Part shown: positions 1 through 8,049 of the stretch, in pieces | Layout: each line of letters opens with the position of its first letter | How positions within the stretch are numbered: position 1 is the first letter of the stretch | From: an uncultured Ruminococcus sp. | GTDB lineage: Bacteria > Bacillota > Clostridia > Oscillospirales > Ruminococcaceae | Direction: 5' to 3' | DNA: 64,000 bases | Assembly: GCA_947627175.1 (NCBI GenBank) | Contig: CANQVA010000005.1 | Span: 1-64,000 of the forward strand | The notes under the pieces: generated by a model | Told to the model about the DNA's origin: nothing | Seen by the model: only the letters and a program-made list of their open reading frames with translations | Databases searched by the model: none | Position numbers and translations under genes: made by a program

Positions 1-445
1 TATGGTAAACTTATTATACCATATCTCGGTTGGAATTTCTATTTTTTTGGGTTCATATCATTTTAACACATACATTTACAAGAAAAAATCAGGACAACCT
101 CAATGTAAGAAAAAACGGTGAACTCTTTTTTCTGTTGTTGATTTTTTAACAACGTCTTTAGCCACTCCTTTATGTCACGGAAATCAATTTTCAAAAAACA
201 TCTGTTTTGTAACAGTGTTTTTATAGCATTTTGACGAGTAATTTCATTCAAAATCATCTGAAAATGATTCTAATTCTAACATAAACCATATAAAATTAAA
301 ATAATTAAATAATTTTATTAGCAAAATTGATTTCCGTGCCTTTATGTCAAGTATTATTGACAAAATCATCTTTGTTATGATATAATTTACTGTAATAAAT
401 ATCTGTAGATATTTCGTTAAATAAAAGTGTTTTTGGAGGAGAATT
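1..445. other. AT-rich upstream stretch with inverted repeat
   Basis: I see no convincing gene here. A small hairpin (TATGGTA/TACCATA) occupies 1-23. A perfect 16-bp inverted repeat, CACGGAAATCAATTTT at 176-191 and its complement at 323-338, brackets about 130 bp. Each arm is also flanked by the direct repeat CCTTTATGTCA (167-177 and 339-349). A 64-codon minus-strand open frame (63-257) covers the left arm but resembles nothing I recognise. The stretch could be an insertion or recombination scar. The right end carries the promoter of the following cassette. Confidence 0.5.
357..386 (+). promoter_or_regulatory. sigma-A promoter of the accessory cassette
   Basis: TTGACA at 357-362 and TATAAT at 381-386 are separated by 18 bp, about 60 bp before the first gene of the cassette. 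The gene has a strong GGAGGA ribosome-binding site. Confidence 0.7.
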
Positions 446-961
446 ATGTTTAAGGAAATAGAAATTGAAAGCACTCTCGAATTGCCTTATAAACTGATTG
501 ATATTCAAGATGATAACGAACAATTTATTTTATATTTTAAATCTTTTGATAAAAATCAAACAGATTATTCAATAAAAACAAAAGGAATAACCGGTAAATT
601 TGAAATAAAATATGAATGTTGCGGAATAGATAGTCAATTTGAAATTGATATTACAATTGGAAATCTATATTATTTTTATATAGAATTAGAAAATTCTTAT
701 GAGTGCTTACCAGGTAGTGAACCTATTGCAGTTCTTAATAATTACGGTGAAACGCTGAATCAAACTAACATGACATTTAGATTTGATAAATTGGGACATT
801 TTATTGTCAGTGGCTACTTTAAAAATAAGAATAATATGTATAAAAGCGGTATTATTTTTGATATTGAAGTTGATACAGTGTTTATATATGACATACTCCG
901 TTCTTTAAAAAGATTTTTTGATGAGTTAAGAAGAATACAAGGACATAGTAACTTCTTTTGA
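446..961 (+). CDS. Hypothetical protein, possibly an immunity-type protein
   Basis: This is a 171-residue acidic, aromatic-rich cytosolic protein with no signal peptide or membrane segment. I do not recognise a family with certainty. The C-terminal part, with a glycine-rich GHFIVSGYF stretch and a DELRRIQGH end, resembles in style the small single-domain immunity proteins of contact-dependent or polymorphic toxin systems. That is an impression, not an assignment. The start at 446 follows GGAGGAGAATT. It is the first of three closely spaced genes (12 bp to the next, then an overlap), all more AT-rich than the housekeeping genes beyond 2.3 kb. The cassette looks like laterally acquired accessory DNA. 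Confidence 0.6.
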   Translation: MFKEIEIESTLELPYKLIDIQDDNEQFILYFKSFDKNQTDYSIKTKGITGKFEIKYECCGIDSQFEIDITIGNLYYFYIELENSYECLPGSEPIAVLNNYGETLNQTNMTFRFDKLGHFIVSGYFKNKNNMYKSGIIFDIEVDTVFIYDILRSLKRFFDELRRIQGHSNFF

Positions 962-973
962 AAGGATATAATT

Positions 974-1600
974 ATGAAAGACATAAAAATAGATACAGAT
1001 AAAAATTTCTACTGTATAGGTGAACTTAAAGTAAATTTTTATTTTGATGAAGATTTCGACGGATATATTCTTGAATCGGCAGAGGGATTTTCAGAAATTT
1101 TGTACATTCTCAGCAAAATAAACGGAAAATATGTAATTGGTATAGAATTTTGTGATTGGAATGCCTACGGTTACAACGAGGTTGAAATTTTGGGAAATAG
1201 CAATTATTTCAGAACGGTTGACGGCGTTTTGTTTACATACGATATGAAAGAACTTTTAATTTATCCACCCGAAAAAACGGATAAAAATTACATCGTTCCA
1301 AATGGTGTCGAAATTGCAATGGAAGATTCGCTTAACAACAAATATATTGAAAATATTATTTTTCCGACAGGATTCACAGAATTTGCACAATATTCTATTG
1401 CTGTATGTAAAAATCTTAAAACGATTTTTATTCCCAAAAGTCTTGAAAGCGTATTATTGAAAGTTTTTTATTGGAATGAAAATTTAAAAGATGTTTTTTA
1501 TGAAGGTTCAAAATCAGATTGGAATAAAATTTTTATAGCCGACTGCAACGAAAGTCTTAAAAACGCAAATATTCATTTCAATAGTATATCAGGAGATTGA
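974..1600 (+). CDS. BspA-type leucine-rich-repeat protein
   Basis: A 208-residue protein without signal peptide. Residues from about 80 to 195 carry degenerate BspA/LRR_5 repeats: the pattern VDGVLFTYDMKELLIYPP, then VPNGVEIA, then LKTIFIPKSLESV, ending in VFYEGSKSDWNKI, a phrase typical of these repeats in Ruminococcus-like bacteria. The first 80 residues are an unrecognised domain. BspA repeats are usually on secreted surface proteins, so the lack of a leader is notable. Here the protein probably acts inside the cell, perhaps as a binding or immunity partner. It lies between two unknown small genes in one transcription unit. Confidence 0.65.
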   Translation: MKDIKIDTDKNFYCIGELKVNFYFDEDFDGYILESAEGFSEILYILSKINGKYVIGIEFCDWNAYGYNEVEILGNSNYFRTVDGVLFTYDMKELLIYPPEKTDKNYIVPNGVEIAMEDSLNNKYIENIIFPTGFTEFAQYSIAVCKNLKTIFIPKSLESVLLKVFYWNENLKDVFYEGSKSDWNKIFIADCNESLKNANIHFNSISGD

Positions 1601-1602
1601 TT

Positions 1603-2130
1603 ATGACATATCGAATTTCAAAATATCACCCTTTATTTTCAAAACACGTTGATGATTGGACGGCTTTTACAGATATTGGAAAAGAGCAATACAATTTAAC
1701 AATTGAAGAATATTTAGATATCGAAAATCGCTATATACAAGCTGTTACAGAACTTTTGACATTGGATAAACATGAGCAATTAAGAATCAGTAATTTTCAA
1801 AAAATAATTAAATGGAACAGCGTATCTTCAAAGTGTTACAATATAAATAAATTGGTGTTTGAATTGTATAAAAAAGATTATCAGGGAAAAGTTTATAGAG
1901 AATTATATGACGGAAAAAGAATTTTTAACGGTTCTGATTTTCCGGAACTTTTAAAAATTTTGTTAAGAGAGGAAGCATGGTTTGTAATATCTGTTGATGA
2001 TTATAAAATTGACGTTGGATATGATTATTATATTCACATAGATACCTCAAAAAATTTGATAAAAAATACAAATATGCTTCCTGATGGAATATATCTTGAG
2101 GAATTTTCAAAATATGAATTTCTTGATTAG
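1603..2130 (+). CDS. Hypothetical protein, third gene of accessory cassette
   Basis: A 175-residue protein that I do not recognise. It has no signal peptide and no membrane segment, and is rich in Tyr, Ile, Lys and Asp. I place the start at ATG 1603, six bases after AGGAGA, rather than at the in-frame TTG at 1597 that overlaps the previous stop. The translational coupling suggests co-expression with the BspA-like gene. The acidic DDYKIDVGYDYYIHID stretch near the C-terminus is reminiscent of small immunity proteins, but this is not evidence of function. No toxin gene is visible in the window. Confidence 0.55.
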   Translation: MTYRISKYHPLFSKHVDDWTAFTDIGKEQYNLTIEEYLDIENRYIQAVTELLTLDKHEQLRISNFQKIIKWNSVSSKCYNINKLVFELYKKDYQGKVYRELYDGKRIFNGSDFPELLKILLREEAWFVISVDDYKIDVGYDYYIHIDTSKNLIKNTNMLPDGIYLEEFSKYEFLD

Positions 2131-2301
2131 ACTTGTTCTAAAACTATATTGCCGAAATTTCCGCATATCTTTCTTTTCCCTGTTAATATATTCTGTTTCT
2201 ATGTTTGTCAATCACATGAAATATCTTTATATTATCACATTACGGTTTAAATGTCAATTGGCAACTGACATAAATAAGTGACAGTAATTTATATGTGGTT
2301 A

Positions 2302-3651
2302 TCAGTTTTTATTTCGTGACATAAGAACTACGCATTCAACGTGTTTAGTTCGTGGGAACAAATCTACACCACATACTTTTTCTATTTTGTATTCTGATTC
2401 TGAAAAAAGTTTTGCATCTCTTGCGGCGGTAGCAGGATTGCATGAAATCATAATTATTTTTTTCGGGGAAGATTTTGATATATTTTCAACTGTTTCATAT
2501 GAACAGCCTTTACGTGGTGGGTCAATAATTATTATATCGGGTGACATACTGAGTTTTTTAAATACTGTGCCAACATCTCCGCAATGAAATTCAGTGTTTG
2601 TGATATTGTTATAAAAAGCATTTCGGCGGGCATTTTCTACGGCTTCGGGTATTACTTCGATTCCGATAATTTTTTTTGCATATTTCGCCATAGAAAGACC
2701 GATTGTTCCTGCACCGCAATATAAATCTGCAATGACATTTTCAGAAGTCGGATTTGCAAATTCAAATGCTTTTCTGTAAATTTTTTCTGCCTGTACTGTA
2801 TTTACCTGATAGAATGACAGCGGTGAAATTTCTGTTTTATTTCCGCACATGGTATCTGAAATAGTGTCATTCCCATAAAGTGTAGTACATTTTTTTCCGA
2901 GAATAACATTTGTTTTATCTGGATTTACGTTCATTACAATACTTTTTACATCAGGAAATTTTTGTGTTATAATCCTGCATATCGGCATAAGTTGCCTGTA
3001 AATATCTTTCCTTACTACAAAACATAACATTATTTCATTTGAATAATTTCCTTTTCTGATATAAATATGACGCATAATTCCGGTGTTTGTTTTTTCTGAA
3101 TAAACTGATATTTTTTTTGAGTTTATATATTCAATAACTGTTTCAAGAATTTCTGAAAAAATTTTCGGCTGTAGCATACAGTCTGTTATCGGAATTATTT
3201 TGTGACTTCTTTCGGCGTAAAATCCGCATATTGCTTTTCCATCGACAATAGCAAGAGGATATTGTGCTTTGTTTCGGTATTCATAAATATTATCCGCACC
3301 TATAAATTTTTCAAATTCAGGATTCAGACCGCCTATGCGGTGAAAAGCGTTTTTCACTATATTTTCTTTTATTTTGCATTCTGATTCATAATTTATATGT
3401 CTGAATACACAGCCTCCGCACTGTCTGTAAACGGGACAATCTGTTTCTATTCTGTCGGGTGAAGATATTAAAATTCTGTTTACAATTCCGTAGGCGTAAT
3501 TTTTCAGAACTTTCACTATTTTAATTTCCGCAACATCTCCTATTGCTGTATCAGGTACAAAAACAGCCATACCGTCTACCCTGCATACACCGTTTCCGTC
3601 AGAGGAAATGTCTGTTATTTCAGCATTTATGAATTGATTTTTTTCAAGCAT
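2302..3651 (-). CDS. rlmD: 23S rRNA (uracil-C5) methyltransferase, RlmD/RumA type
   Basis: This is an S-adenosylmethionine-dependent RNA m5U methyltransferase of the TrmA/RumA family, 449 residues. An N-terminal TRAM RNA-binding domain covers roughly residues 1-60. Iron-sulfur ligands follow in CPVYRQCGGC, plus a fourth cysteine. The SAM fold shows ADLYCGAGTIGLSMA, and the catalytic region carries DPPRKGC and SCNPATAARD, with the nucleophilic cysteine in SCNP. The exact target base (U1939, U747 or a tRNA) cannot be told from sequence. Its start overlaps the end of hemZ by 25 bp, so it is translationally coupled as the last gene of the recJ-relA-hemZ run. Confidence 0.9.
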   Translation of the reverse strand: MLEKNQFINAEITDISSDGNGVCRVDGMAVFVPDTAIGDVAEIKIVKVLKNYAYGIVNRILISSPDRIETDCPVYRQCGGCVFRHINYESECKIKENIVKNAFHRIGGLNPEFEKFIGADNIYEYRNKAQYPLAIVDGKAICGFYAERSHKIIPITDCMLQPKIFSEILETVIEYINSKKISVYSEKTNTGIMRHIYIRKGNYSNEIMLCFVVRKDIYRQLMPICRIITQKFPDVKSIVMNVNPDKTNVILGKKCTTLYGNDTISDTMCGNKTEISPLSFYQVNTVQAEKIYRKAFEFANPTSENVIADLYCGAGTIGLSMAKYAKKIIGIEVIPEAVENARRNAFYNNITNTEFHCGDVGTVFKKLSMSPDIIIIDPPRKGCSYETVENISKSSPKKIIMISCNPATAARDAKLFSESEYKIEKVCGVDLFPRTKHVECVVLMSRNKN

Positions 3652-5096
3652 TCGGTTATCTCCTTCTTTTTGTTCATGAGCTGATTGAAATCTCTTATAT
3701 ACTCATACGGGAATTTATAATTATGTATACGTGAAATTTTTCCGTCAGGATATACAAGTTTTGTAGATGCCGTACAGCCTGCACCGAGTATTGTCTGTGT
3801 TTCGTCCATTATAAATATATTATAATAGCTTTCAAATCCTTTTTTTGAATATCCGACGTTTTCAAGATTGTCAACTGTATTTTTTTGTCTGTAAAGATAA
3901 TACGGCATATATTTGTTTTCAGTCATTTTTTCAATGCTGTATTCTACCATTTCCGAAACTGAAATATCTTTGCTTTCAGGTACATTCTGTCCGAAAAGAT
4001 TTGATGTGCGTTTTATTGTGAGTGTATGGACTGTTATATTTTCAGGAGAAAGTTCCGTTACCCTGTCGATTGTATTTTTGAAACTTGCGGTTGTTTCTGT
4101 AGGAAGTCCTGCTATAAGATCAGTGTTTATAGTTCTGAAACCTGTATTTTTTGCAAGTTCAAACGCCCTGAAAAATTCGTCTGCCGTGTGATGTCTGCCT
4201 ATTTTTTTCAGAACGTCATCATTAAGTGTCTGAGTATTTATTGAAATTCTCTGACCGCCGAGTTCTTTTATAACATGAAGTTTTTCAGCTGTAATTGTAT
4301 CAGGTCTGCCGGCTTCAAAACTATATTCACGTATCCGACTAAGGTCAAAATTTTTCTCTACACATTCCATAATGGTTTTTATATCTTCTGTCGGAATTGA
4401 TGTAGGAGTTCCTCCGCCGAAATAAACAGTATCTATTTTAGTATTCGTTTCACGGATGATATTTCCGATTATTTCAATTTCACTGCAAAGTGCTTTTACA
4501 TATTCGGGAATAAGTTTTACTGCTGTTTCCATAGAGTGAGAAACAAAAGAACAATAACTGCATCTTGTCGGGCAGAATGGTATTGAAATATACAGACTTA
4601 CAGCTTTACGGTCAATTTTTTGAAGTATCGGAATCTGATTTATTGCTGTATTATAGGCAAGTTCAAGTTTTTTGGGTGAAATTTCATATTTTTCAGTAAG
4701 AATACTGCTTATTTCATTGAAATTTTTACCTTGATTTATTAGTTCAATAACTTTCTTTACAGGTCGTATTCCCGTCATAAGTCCCCAGGGTGAAATTATA
4801 TTAAGTCTGTCACTTAAAATGTGATAAATCAGACGGCAAAGTTCATGTTCAGTTGTTTTACTGTCGGCATTTTTTATATTTTTTTCGGAATGAAAATTCA
4901 CGCCGTTTATTTTTATATCAGTGTAAATTTCTGAACCATTTACTCCTGCTGTTATACAGGTATCAGCCTCTGCGTTTTTTATATCATCTGAAAATGAAAA
5001 TCTCAATGAGGGAAAAAACATTTTCAGCGTTGATTCTATTTCATATTTAAAAGAATTGCCGATTAAGATAACCGGCATTTTAATATCATTATTCAT
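3627..5096 (-). CDS. hemZ: Oxygen-independent coproporphyrinogen dehydrogenase-like radical SAM protein HemZ
   Basis: A 489-residue radical SAM protein. The first 160 or so residues are the extension that separates HemZ from the shorter HemW/HemN. The cluster motif is CPTRCSYCSF at about residue 173, followed by VYFGGGTPT and SINTQTLNDDVLKKIGRHH, typical of the coproporphyrinogen oxidase family. In obligate anaerobes HemZ often stands without a full haem pathway, and its real substrate is not settled. The start at 5096 follows AAAGGAT. It lies 3 bp from the upstream MBL gene and overlaps rlmD. Confidence 0.85.
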   Translation of the reverse strand: MNNDIKMPVILIGNSFKYEIESTLKMFFPSLRFSFSDDIKNAEADTCITAGVNGSEIYTDIKINGVNFHSEKNIKNADSKTTEHELCRLIYHILSDRLNIISPWGLMTGIRPVKKVIELINQGKNFNEISSILTEKYEISPKKLELAYNTAINQIPILQKIDRKAVSLYISIPFCPTRCSYCSFVSHSMETAVKLIPEYVKALCSEIEIIGNIIRETNTKIDTVYFGGGTPTSIPTEDIKTIMECVEKNFDLSRIREYSFEAGRPDTITAEKLHVIKELGGQRISINTQTLNDDVLKKIGRHHTADEFFRAFELAKNTGFRTINTDLIAGLPTETTASFKNTIDRVTELSPENITVHTLTIKRTSNLFGQNVPESKDISVSEMVEYSIEKMTENKYMPYYLYRQKNTVDNLENVGYSKKGFESYYNIFIMDETQTILGAGCTASTKLVYPDGKISRIHNYKFPYEYIRDFNQLMNKKKEITECLKKINS

Positions 5097-5099
5097 AAT

Positions 5100-5729
5100 T
5101 TATCCTTTGAATCTCTTGAAATACGGATTTGAATTTCTTTCGTATTCAAGTTCTGTTTTATCGTCGTGTCCCGGGAAAATCTTGTAATTCCCATCAAGAT
5201 TATATATTTTTTCAAGTGATGAAACCATAAGTTTCGGGTTACTTCCGGGAAAATCAGTTCTGCCGATTGAACAGCAGAACAAAGTATCTCCGGAAAAAAT
5301 AACATCATCGCATATATAGCAGACACTGCCCATTGAATGACCGGGAGTATGAAGAACACGGAAAGTAAAATTACCATCATTTATTGTACTTCCGTCTTGT
5401 ATTTCTGTATATTTTTTTACGGGATTGAACGGCATACATGAAATCATAGAGGCGAGAGATGCAGACTCGCTTTCAAGCATTTCTGCATCATCAGAATGAA
5501 TGTATACTTCTGCCCCTGTACTTTCGGCGACTTCCTCAACACCACCTATGTGGTCAAAATGTCCGTGTGTGAGCAGGATTTTGTTAAGTTTAAGTTTTTT
5601 CATTTTAAGAAATTCAAGTAACATTTTCGGATGTCCGCCTATATCAACCGCAATACACTGATTCGGAGCAGTTTCAGCTATATAGCAGTTTGCACGGAGT
5701 TCACCGAGTTGAAGTGTGTGTATATTCAT
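5100..5729 (-). CDS. MBL-fold metallo-hydrolase (glyoxalase II-like)
   Basis: A 209-residue metallo-beta-lactamase-fold hydrolase. The metal-binding signature THGHFDHIGG is near residue 55, followed by HTPGHSMGS, FSGDTLF and a C-terminal PGHDDKT. This is the arrangement of the hydroxyacylglutathione-hydrolase-like (YcbL/GloB-type) subfamily. The protein lacks the long C-terminal domain of true GloB, so the thioester substrate is unknown. It sits 11 bp downstream of relA and 3 bp upstream of hemZ, an order often kept in clostridia, and is probably cotranscribed with them. Confidence 0.85.
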   Translation of the reverse strand: MNIHTLQLGELRANCYIAETAPNQCIAVDIGGHPKMLLEFLKMKKLKLNKILLTHGHFDHIGGVEEVAESTGAEVYIHSDDAEMLESESASLASMISCMPFNPVKKYTEIQDGSTINDGNFTFRVLHTPGHSMGSVCYICDDVIFSGDTLFCCSIGRTDFPGSNPKLMVSSLEKIYNLDGNYKIFPGHDDKTELEYERNSNPYFKRFKG

Positions 5730-5740
5730 GTTTTTTCTCC

Positions 5741-8014
5741 TTATATTGATGAACGGTCAACGGATATAACGCCCTTTATTTTTCTGAGCTTTTCAAAAAG
5801 ATTTTTTAATTGTTCAGTGCTGGAAATAATTATTGTACTTTCAAACAATGCGTTTCCGTTTTTCAGGGCTCTTGACGCTGAATGAACTATAGGCACTCTT
5901 GCTTCAAGTAAGACAGCAGATATGTCGTGTACAAGTCCTACACGGTCTGTTGCCGTGACTTCAAAGCTTGTCTGTAGCTGTGAATCGCTGTTTTCTGACC
6001 ACTGAATGTCACACCATCTTTCAAGTTCCTCCGGATTATTGCGGTTTACAGCGGCTTTATAATTTGTGCATTTTGTCGTATGCACGGAAATTCCGAAACC
6101 TCTTGTAATATATCCGACTATCTCATCTCCGGGCAGGGGATTACAGCATTGTGCAAATTTTACTGCAAGGTCATCTACCTTATCAAGAATAATACTGTTT
6201 CTTGCTGAATTTTTCGGCTTTACAAGCGGTACAACAGACGGTTCTTCTTTGTCTGCATAAATTTTATGATATTTGTCTTCAAGTCTCTGTATTATTTTAG
6301 GAAGTGAAATACCTCCATATCCTATTGATGCATAAAAATCATCAAGTGTTTCGCAATTATGGCGTTTGAAATCGTCCGAAAGAAAAGCATTGTATTCTGT
6401 TTCGGGAAGATTTATTTTGTGTCGCCTGAATTCACGTTCAAGTTGTGCTTTTCCCTCAACTATATTTTCTTCACGTCGTTCTTTCTTAAACCATGAACGT
6501 ATTTTAGAACGTGCTTCATTTGTCTGAACTATGTTAAGCCATGCACGGTTAGGGCCTTTATCTGCGTCTTTGCTTGTTATGATTTCGCAAATCTGTCCTG
6601 TTTGTAATTTGTAGTCAAGAGGGACAATTTTTCTGTCTACTTTTGCACCTATCGTCTTATGACCTATTTCTGTATGGATACGATACGCAAAGTCAATGAC
6701 CGTTGAGTTTACCGGCAAGGAAACGGGCATTCCTTTCGGTGTCATAACTACAATATCTTCCGGAGCAAGGTCTGTTTTTATAATGGAAACGATTTCTTCA
6801 ACGTCGTCTGAAGTTTGCTGTGCTTCAATTACTTGTCTTACCCATGCAAGACGCTTTTCCATTTTGTCTTTTCCCTGAATGCCCTCTTTATATTTCCAGT
6901 GTGCCGCAATGCCGTATTCTGCCGTTTCATGCATTGCCCATGTTCTTATTTGTACCTCAAAAGGAATACCTTCTTTTCCAAGTACCGTAGTATGAAGTGA
7001 CTGATACATATTTGATTTCGGGGCGGATATATAATCTTTAAATCGTGTGGGTATCGGTGAAAACATATCGTGTATAAAACCCAATGCACTATAACATTCC
7101 GGGGCGGTTGATACTATTATGCGGACTGCATATTTGTCATATATTTCGTCAATGCTTTTCTTTTTGAGAAAAATCTTTTTATAAATGCCGTATATACTTT
7201 TTACACGCCCTTCAACAACAGGCGGTTCTGAAAATATATCAGATGCTTGCAAGCGTTCTGATATACGTTTTTTTATTGCCTCTATAAACGATTCACGTTC
7301 TTCCTTTTTGCTTTCGAGTATGTTCTCTATTTCCTGATATGCGAATGGGTCAAGATAATGGAAAGCCAAATCTTCCAGTTCTTCTTTAACAGCTCTTATT
7401 CCGAGACGGTGAGCAATGGGTGCATATATATTCATAGTTTCAAGGGCTGTGTTTCTTCTTTTGTAGTCGGGACGATATTTCAGGGTACGCATATTGTGAA
7501 GTCTGTCGCTGAGTTTTATTATCATAACCCTTATATCCTGCGACATTGCAAGGAGAATTTTACGGATATTTTCTGCACGCTGTTCTTCCTTGTTGAACTT
7601 TGGTATCTTGCCGAGTTTTGTCACTCCGTCAACAAGCATTGCAACGTCCTGACCGAATCTTTTTTTAAGGTCTTTAAGCGTGACATCAGTATCTTCTACA
7701 ACATCATGGAGCAGTGCGGCACATATCGTGTCAGTATCCATTCCCAATTCAATAAGCGTAAACGCAACAGCCAAAGGGTGTATTATATAGGGTTGACCGG
7801 ACGAACGCTTCTGATTTTTGTGTGCTTCTGCGGCAAATTGATATGCGGAAATAATTTTGCTGAGGTCATACTGTTTGTCATCTGTCAGAATCTTCTGAAT
7901 AAGCATCTCAACCGTGAAATTGTCGTCAAAATCAGGAATACTTCTGAGGTATTCATCTGTCATTTCGTTATCGTCGGGGATAGGCACTATCGTTTCAGAT
8001 TTGTTTAAATCCAT
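5741..8014 (-). CDS. relA: Bifunctional (p)ppGpp synthetase/hydrolase, RelA/SpoT family
   Basis: The 757-residue long Rel protein makes and degrades the stringent-response alarmone. The domains are complete and in order. The HD hydrolase (about residues 55-205) has the ligands in IIHPLAVA and ALLHDVVEDTD, so hydrolysis should be active. The synthetase (about 245-365) has RFKDYISAPKSNMYQSLHT. A TGS domain (about 400-460), a zinc-finger/linker region with FAQCCNPLPGDEIVGY, and a C-terminal ACT domain follow. The start is preceded by AAAGGAGAATTATT. It lies between recJ and the MBL gene, a classical Firmicutes arrangement. Confidence 0.95.
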   Translation of the reverse strand: MDLNKSETIVPIPDDNEMTDEYLRSIPDFDDNFTVEMLIQKILTDDKQYDLSKIISAYQFAAEAHKNQKRSSGQPYIIHPLAVAFTLIELGMDTDTICAALLHDVVEDTDVTLKDLKKRFGQDVAMLVDGVTKLGKIPKFNKEEQRAENIRKILLAMSQDIRVMIIKLSDRLHNMRTLKYRPDYKRRNTALETMNIYAPIAHRLGIRAVKEELEDLAFHYLDPFAYQEIENILESKKEERESFIEAIKKRISERLQASDIFSEPPVVEGRVKSIYGIYKKIFLKKKSIDEIYDKYAVRIIVSTAPECYSALGFIHDMFSPIPTRFKDYISAPKSNMYQSLHTTVLGKEGIPFEVQIRTWAMHETAEYGIAAHWKYKEGIQGKDKMEKRLAWVRQVIEAQQTSDDVEEIVSIIKTDLAPEDIVVMTPKGMPVSLPVNSTVIDFAYRIHTEIGHKTIGAKVDRKIVPLDYKLQTGQICEIITSKDADKGPNRAWLNIVQTNEARSKIRSWFKKERREENIVEGKAQLEREFRRHKINLPETEYNAFLSDDFKRHNCETLDDFYASIGYGGISLPKIIQRLEDKYHKIYADKEEPSVVPLVKPKNSARNSIILDKVDDLAVKFAQCCNPLPGDEIVGYITRGFGISVHTTKCTNYKAAVNRNNPEELERWCDIQWSENSDSQLQTSFEVTATDRVGLVHDISAVLLEARVPIVHSASRALKNGNALFESTIIISSTEQLKNLFEKLRKIKGVISVDRSSI

Positions 8015-8049
8015 AATAATTCTCCTTTCGTTATGATTAAGCAGGTTTT

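Noticed and set aside
63-257. 64-codon minus-strand open frame
   Set aside because: No recognisable domain, no clear ribosome-binding site, and it covers an inverted-repeat arm; treated as unsupported.
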